Positions 4,217-7,168 of a DNA stretch of 7,168 nucleotides are shown here, piece after piece. The DNA is from a bacterium (GTDB taxonomy: Bacteria > Planctomycetota > Phycisphaerae > Phycisphaerales > UBA1924): assembly GCA_002401225.1 (NCBI GenBank), contig NVSM01000009.1, positions 21,433 to 28,600 of the forward strand, given 5' to 3'. The stretch's first letter is position 1. The number at the start of each line of letters is the position of its first letter. The notes under the pieces are model-generated. The model worked only from the letters and a program-made list of their open reading frames with translations. It was not told where the DNA came from and did no database searches. The position numbers were made by a program, and so were the translations under genes.

Positions 4217-6556
4217 ATGGAAAACTCTCGAAGAGACTTCATCAAAGCATCAGCCATGGCAAGTGTGGCATCGGTCGCGGTCGGAGGCACTGGTGCTATC
4301 GCTGGTGAATCAAAGGAAATCAAAGAAGTCGCAGCAAAGAACAAAGTCGAATGGACCAAGTCTGTTTGTCGTTTCTGTGGCACCGGCTGTGGCGTGATGA
4401 TCGGGCACAAGGGCGATCAAATCGTTGCCCTCCGTGGTGACCCAGAGCATCCAACCACCAAGGGCTTGGTCTGTGCCAAGGCGTTGTTCCTGCCCAAGAT
4501 TGTTCACTCGAAGGATCGGCTCAAGACTCCGATGCTCCGCAAGGATGGCAAGTTCGTGCCTGTGAGCTGGGATGTCGCCATGGATGTGATGGCAGATAAG
4601 TTTGCCAAAGCGATCAAGAAGCACGGCCCAGACTCCGTCGCTTACTATGGCTCAGGCCAAGCGATGACCGAAGAAAGCTACTTCTGCAATAGGTTGTTTA
4701 AGGGTGGCATCGGCACGAACAATGTCGAAGGCAACCCACGCTTGTGCATGGCGTCGGCTGTGGGCGGGTATGTGACCACCTTCGGCAAAGACGAACCAAT
4801 GGGGTGCTATGACGATATCTGGCATGCCAATACGATCTTCTTGGTCGGCTCGAACACCGCTGAGTGTCACCCAGTGATCTTCGATCAGATCCTCGCAGCT
4901 AAGCAAGCAAATCGTCAGTTGAACATTATCGTTCTTGATCCACGCAAGAGCCCGGTCGTTTCGGCGGCTCGTTTGCACCTTGATCCAATCCCAGGATTTG
5001 ACCTTTGCGTGCTTCATTCAATGGCCCATTGCATCATTCGTGATGGAAACCATGACAAGGCATTCATCGAGAAGAACTGTCAGTTCAAGGTGATGAAAGA
5101 TGGCAAGGCTGTGAAGGTCGGGCTTGATGGATACACCAAGTTCCTCGAAGACTTCACGCCAGAACGCGCTGAAATGATCTCGGGTGTTCCTGCTGAGAAG
5201 ATCGAACAAGCTGCTAAGTTGTTCGTCAATGGTCCAACCATGTCCATCTGGACCATGGGTTTGAACCAACGAACTCGAGGCGTATGGGCGAACAACCTGA
5301 TGCACAACCTGCATCTGATCACCGGCAATATTGGTAAGCCAGGCGCTACGCCGTTCTCGATGACCGGTCAACCCAACGCCTGTGGCGGCGTGCGTGATAC
5401 AGGTACACTGTGCCACATCTTGCCTTATGGTCGTTCGGTCAAGAAGGCCTCGGATCGTAAAGAGATGGAAAAACTTTGGGGCTCCAAGCCTGGGATTATC
5501 AAATCCAAGCCCGGTCTTCACACCATCGCGATGTTCCGTGCGCTCGGCGAAGACAAGATCAAAGCCATCGTCATGCTGACCACCAACCCTGGTCAGTCGA
5601 TGCCAAACCTGCATCCAGTGCGTGATGCGATCGGCAAGCCTCGCAAGGATAAGCCGTTCGTTGTCGTGCTTGATTCGTACCCAACGCGTACGACCGAGAT
5701 CGCAGATTTGGTACTTCCTGCTGCGATGTGGTCAGAAAAGACCGGCGTATTCGGCATGTCCGAACGCCGATACCAGCTGCATCCAAAGGTCAAGAACGCA
5801 CCGGGCGAAGCTCGCTCAGACTTCGACATCATGGTCGATTTCGCCATTCGCCTCGAAGACAAGGGCGTCGTCAAGAAGGGCTACACCAAGGGTAAGATCA
5901 AGACCACAGACGATATGTGGGACGAAATTCGCTTGGCCTCCAAGGGCACGCCTTATGACTTCATGGGCATCACCCGTGAGCGGCTCCACAAGGAGCGAGG
6001 CTTGCGTTGGCCATGTCCAACCGAGGATCATCCGGGGACCGCTCGTCGGTTCGTCAAGGGCGACGATCCAAACTTGGACAGCGGCAAGTACGCCGATCAT
6101 ACCTTGGCACAAGGTGAGACCAAGTTCTATGCGGCTCCTGATCAGCGTGCGGTTGTTTGGCTCCGTCCGGCATTGGGCCCTGCTGAAGAAACCGATGCAG
6201 AATACCCAATCGTGCTCTCGACCGGCCGCGTGCTTGAGCACTGGCATACCGGCACCATGACCATGAAGGCTGAGGAACTGCGTCGGGCGTATCCACATTG
6301 TTTCGTCGAGATCAATCCAAAGGATGCCCGCGAAATGGGCGTGCGTTCGGGTGACATGATCAAGATCACCTCGCGTCGAGGCGTCGCCAAGATTCGTGCC
6401 CGTGTGGTCGATATGCCACGCCCAGGGATGGTCTTTGTGCCTTGGCATTGGGACGATAAGGATTCCTTGATCAACTATGTCTGTAATGACGCGTTTGATC
6501 CGGGATCAAAGCAGCCAGAGTTCAAAATCTGTGCCGTGAAACTCGAGAAGATTTAA
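4217..6556 (+). CDS. napA: Periplasmic nitrate reductase catalytic subunit NapA
   Basis: Predicted 779-residue molybdoenzyme of the DMSO-reductase family that reduces nitrate to nitrite in the periplasm; E. coli NapA has 828. Residues 1 to about 30 form a Tat signal (SRRDFIK, hydrophobic stretch, end near AIAGES). The [4Fe-4S] cluster ligands are C51, C54, C58 and C86 (CX2CX3CX27C), and K88 is the lysine between cluster and pterin. The molybdenum ligand is C177 in PRLCMASAVGGY, followed by FGKDEPMGCYDD, a block typical of NapA. WTMGLNQRTRGVWANN holds R354, equivalent to the substrate-channel arginine, and TGQPNACGG is conserved. The C-terminal bis-MGD-binding domain has STGRVLEHWHTGTMT and ends in KICAVKLEKI, like E. 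coli NapA. Cys rather than Ser/Asp as Mo ligand and this whole-length agreement favour NapA over formate dehydrogenase or assimilatory NasA. It follows napD by 64 bases and precedes the cytochrome gene by 16. Confidence 0.96.
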   Translation: MENSRRDFIKASAMASVASVAVGGTGAIAGESKEIKEVAAKNKVEWTKSVCRFCGTGCGVMIGHKGDQIVALRGDPEHPTTKGLVCAKALFLPKIVHSKDRLKTPMLRKDGKFVPVSWDVAMDVMADKFAKAIKKHGPDSVAYYGSGQAMTEESYFCNRLFKGGIGTNNVEGNPRLCMASAVGGYVTTFGKDEPMGCYDDIWHANTIFLVGSNTAECHPVIFDQILAAKQANRQLNIIVLDPRKSPVVSAARLHLDPIPGFDLCVLHSMAHCIIRDGNHDKAFIEKNCQFKVMKDGKAVKVGLDGYTKFLEDFTPERAEMISGVPAEKIEQAAKLFVNGPTMSIWTMGLNQRTRGVWANNLMHNLHLITGNIGKPGATPFSMTGQPNACGGVRDTGTLCHILPYGRSVKKASDRKEMEKLWGSKPGIIKSKPGLHTIAMFRALGEDKIKAIVMLTTNPGQSMPNLHPVRDAIGKPRKDKPFVVVLDSYPTRTTEIADLVLPAAMWSEKTGVFGMSERRYQLHPKVKNAPGEARSDFDIMVDFAIRLEDKGVVKKGYTKGKIKTTDDMWDEIRLASKGTPYDFMGITRERLHKERGLRWPCPTEDHPGTARRFVKGDDPNLDSGKYADHTLAQGETKFYAAPDQRAVVWLRPALGPAEETDAEYPIVLSTGRVLEHWHTGTMTMKAEELRRAYPHCFVEINPKDAREMGVRSGDMIKITSRRGVAKIRARVVDMPRPGMVFVPWHWDDKDSLINYVCNDAFDPGSKQPEFKICAVKLEKI

Positions 6557-6560
6557 ACGA

Positions 6561-6566
6561 AAGGAG
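6561..6566 (+). promoter_or_regulatory. Shine-Dalgarno site of the NapB-like cytochrome gene
   Basis: AAGGAG lies six bases before ATG 6573, only four bases after the napA stop, implying cotranscription and a real start for the cytochrome gene. Confidence 0.75.
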
Positions 6567-6572
6567 CGAGTT

Positions 6573-7168
6573 ATGAATCAGCGTATGAAAATACAACATG
6601 TATTTATCCCGCTCTCGCTTGGTTCGGTGGCTGCGGTGGCAGGCTGGATCGCGTTTGAGCCTGAGTTTGTCGAATCTGCCCCAGCGGTGATTGAGTATGA
6701 CCCTACCTTCGGTGCTGAAAAAGAGGCGCCTTCGGTTGTGGTCGGTGAATGGGACATCGAGATCGATCCCGAGACCGGGTTCGCCCTCGCGGCATTCCCG
6801 CCGACGATCCCTGATCGTGAGTGGCATCAAAACGCATGGTTGGTTGACAACTGTTTAGATTGTCATGAGACCGGCGTGCAAGACGCACCGATGATCCGTC
6901 ACAAGGGTTTGCCTGATATCACCTATCAGTCCAAGTGCCGAACATGCCATGTGTTGATCCCTGGCAACACGGATTACACAGAGAAGGTTGAGGATTCGGA
7001 GTTTGCATCATGGGCTTTCCCGCCGATGATGCCAAACAATGACAACCATGACCGGGCATGGGGCAACAACAACTGTTTGATGTGTCATGAAGATGGCACG
7101 ATGGATTCACCCATCATCAAGCATGAGGGCTTGCCTCGGCTTACTCTTAAATCCAAGTGTAGAACCTG
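6573..7168 (+). CDS. NapB-like multiheme cytochrome c with tandemly duplicated diheme unit (3' partial)
   Basis: The frame is open from ATG 6573 to the window end (198 complete codons, no stop). A positively charged N terminus (MNQRMK) and a hydrophobic stretch at residues 10-28 form a Sec signal or an uncleaved membrane anchor; no clear AxA cleavage site is seen. Three CXXCH heme motifs are complete: CLDCH (94-98), CRTCH (122-126), CLMCH (168-172). A fourth begins as CRT at 196-198 and is cut by the edge. Each pair matches a NapB diheme unit: FPP...H (H85, H159), N-C-L-x-C-H, then P-[MI]-I-x-H (H110, H184), then SKCRT. Equivalent residues are exactly 74 apart. NapB normally passes electrons from NapC to NapA using two bis-histidine hemes. 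This protein appears to hold two such units, so it is probably a tetraheme or larger NapA donor. Because of the duplication and missing end I leave the symbol blank, though napB is the closest. Confidence 0.88.
   Translation, partial: MNQRMKIQHVFIPLSLGSVAAVAGWIAFEPEFVESAPAVIEYDPTFGAEKEAPSVVVGEWDIEIDPETGFALAAFPPTIPDREWHQNAWLVDNCLDCHETGVQDAPMIRHKGLPDITYQSKCRTCHVLIPGNTDYTEKVEDSEFASWAFPPMMPNNDNHDRAWGNNNCLMCHEDGTMDSPIIKHEGLPRLTLKSKCRT
6795..7168 (+). repeat. In-frame tandem repeat of 222 bases within the cytochrome gene
   Basis: Unit one runs 6795-7016 (from F75) and unit two from 7017 (F149) to the window edge. Matching landmarks are FPPTIP / FPPMMP, H85 / H159, CLDCH / CLMCH, H110-KGLP / H184-EGLP and SKCRT / SKCRT, all at a spacing of 74 codons. 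DNA similarity is also evident, for example AACTGTTT before each first heme motif and CCAAGTG before each second one. Confidence 0.85.

Noticed and set aside
5018..5614. Antisense open frame opposite napA (with similar ones at 5816-6448)
   Set aside because: These lie opposite highly conserved NapA blocks and have no recognisable protein features or ribosome sites of note.
1..7168. CRISPR array, tRNA or rRNA gene, insertion sequence
   Set aside because: No regularly spaced short repeats, no cloverleaf-like segment, no transposase-like protein and no flanking terminal repeats were seen; gaps between genes are all under 180 bases.

Overview
The window is a bacterial chromosome segment with every recognised gene on the + strand. 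It runs from the tail of a surface-polysaccharide locus, through one amino-acid metabolism gene, into a molybdopterin synthase pair and a periplasmic nitrate reductase (Nap) operon that continues past the right edge. Gram-negative architecture is implied by the Tat-exported NapA and the c-type cytochrome. Moderate GC, TTG starts and weak Shine-Dalgarno sites on several genes, and the protein flavour would suit a marine planctomycete (for example Phycisphaerae). That taxonomic guess is inference only; no rRNA or marker gene is present.

Layout: 2-403 is the C-terminal half of a WecG/TagA/CpsF glycosyltransferase. 580-1938 is a WbpA-like UDP-GlcNAc 6-dehydrogenase. 2014-3066 is a low-specificity L-threonine aldolase with a TTG start set by a strong Shine-Dalgarno, preceded by a small palindrome. 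3115-3363 and 3366-3743 are moaD and moaE, the two subunits of molybdopterin synthase, nearly overlapping. 3744-3900 is an intergenic region with overlapping hairpins and a candidate promoter. 3901-4152 is napD, 4217-6556 is napA, and 6573 to the window end is an incomplete multiheme cytochrome c resembling a NapB that has been duplicated in tandem.

How the genes fit together: the first two genes make and use nucleotide sugars for envelope polysaccharide. MoaD/MoaE insert the dithiolene sulfurs that create molybdopterin, the precursor of the bis-MGD cofactor of NapA. NapD is the chaperone that binds the NapA Tat signal peptide while cofactor is loaded. NapA reduces nitrate in the periplasm with electrons delivered through the cytochrome. 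The most interesting feature is that cytochrome: two NapB-like diheme units repeat with an exact 74-residue period, predicting a tetraheme (or larger) electron donor in place of the usual diheme NapB. No napC, napF, napG or napH is visible in the window. I saw no mobile element, CRISPR array or RNA gene.
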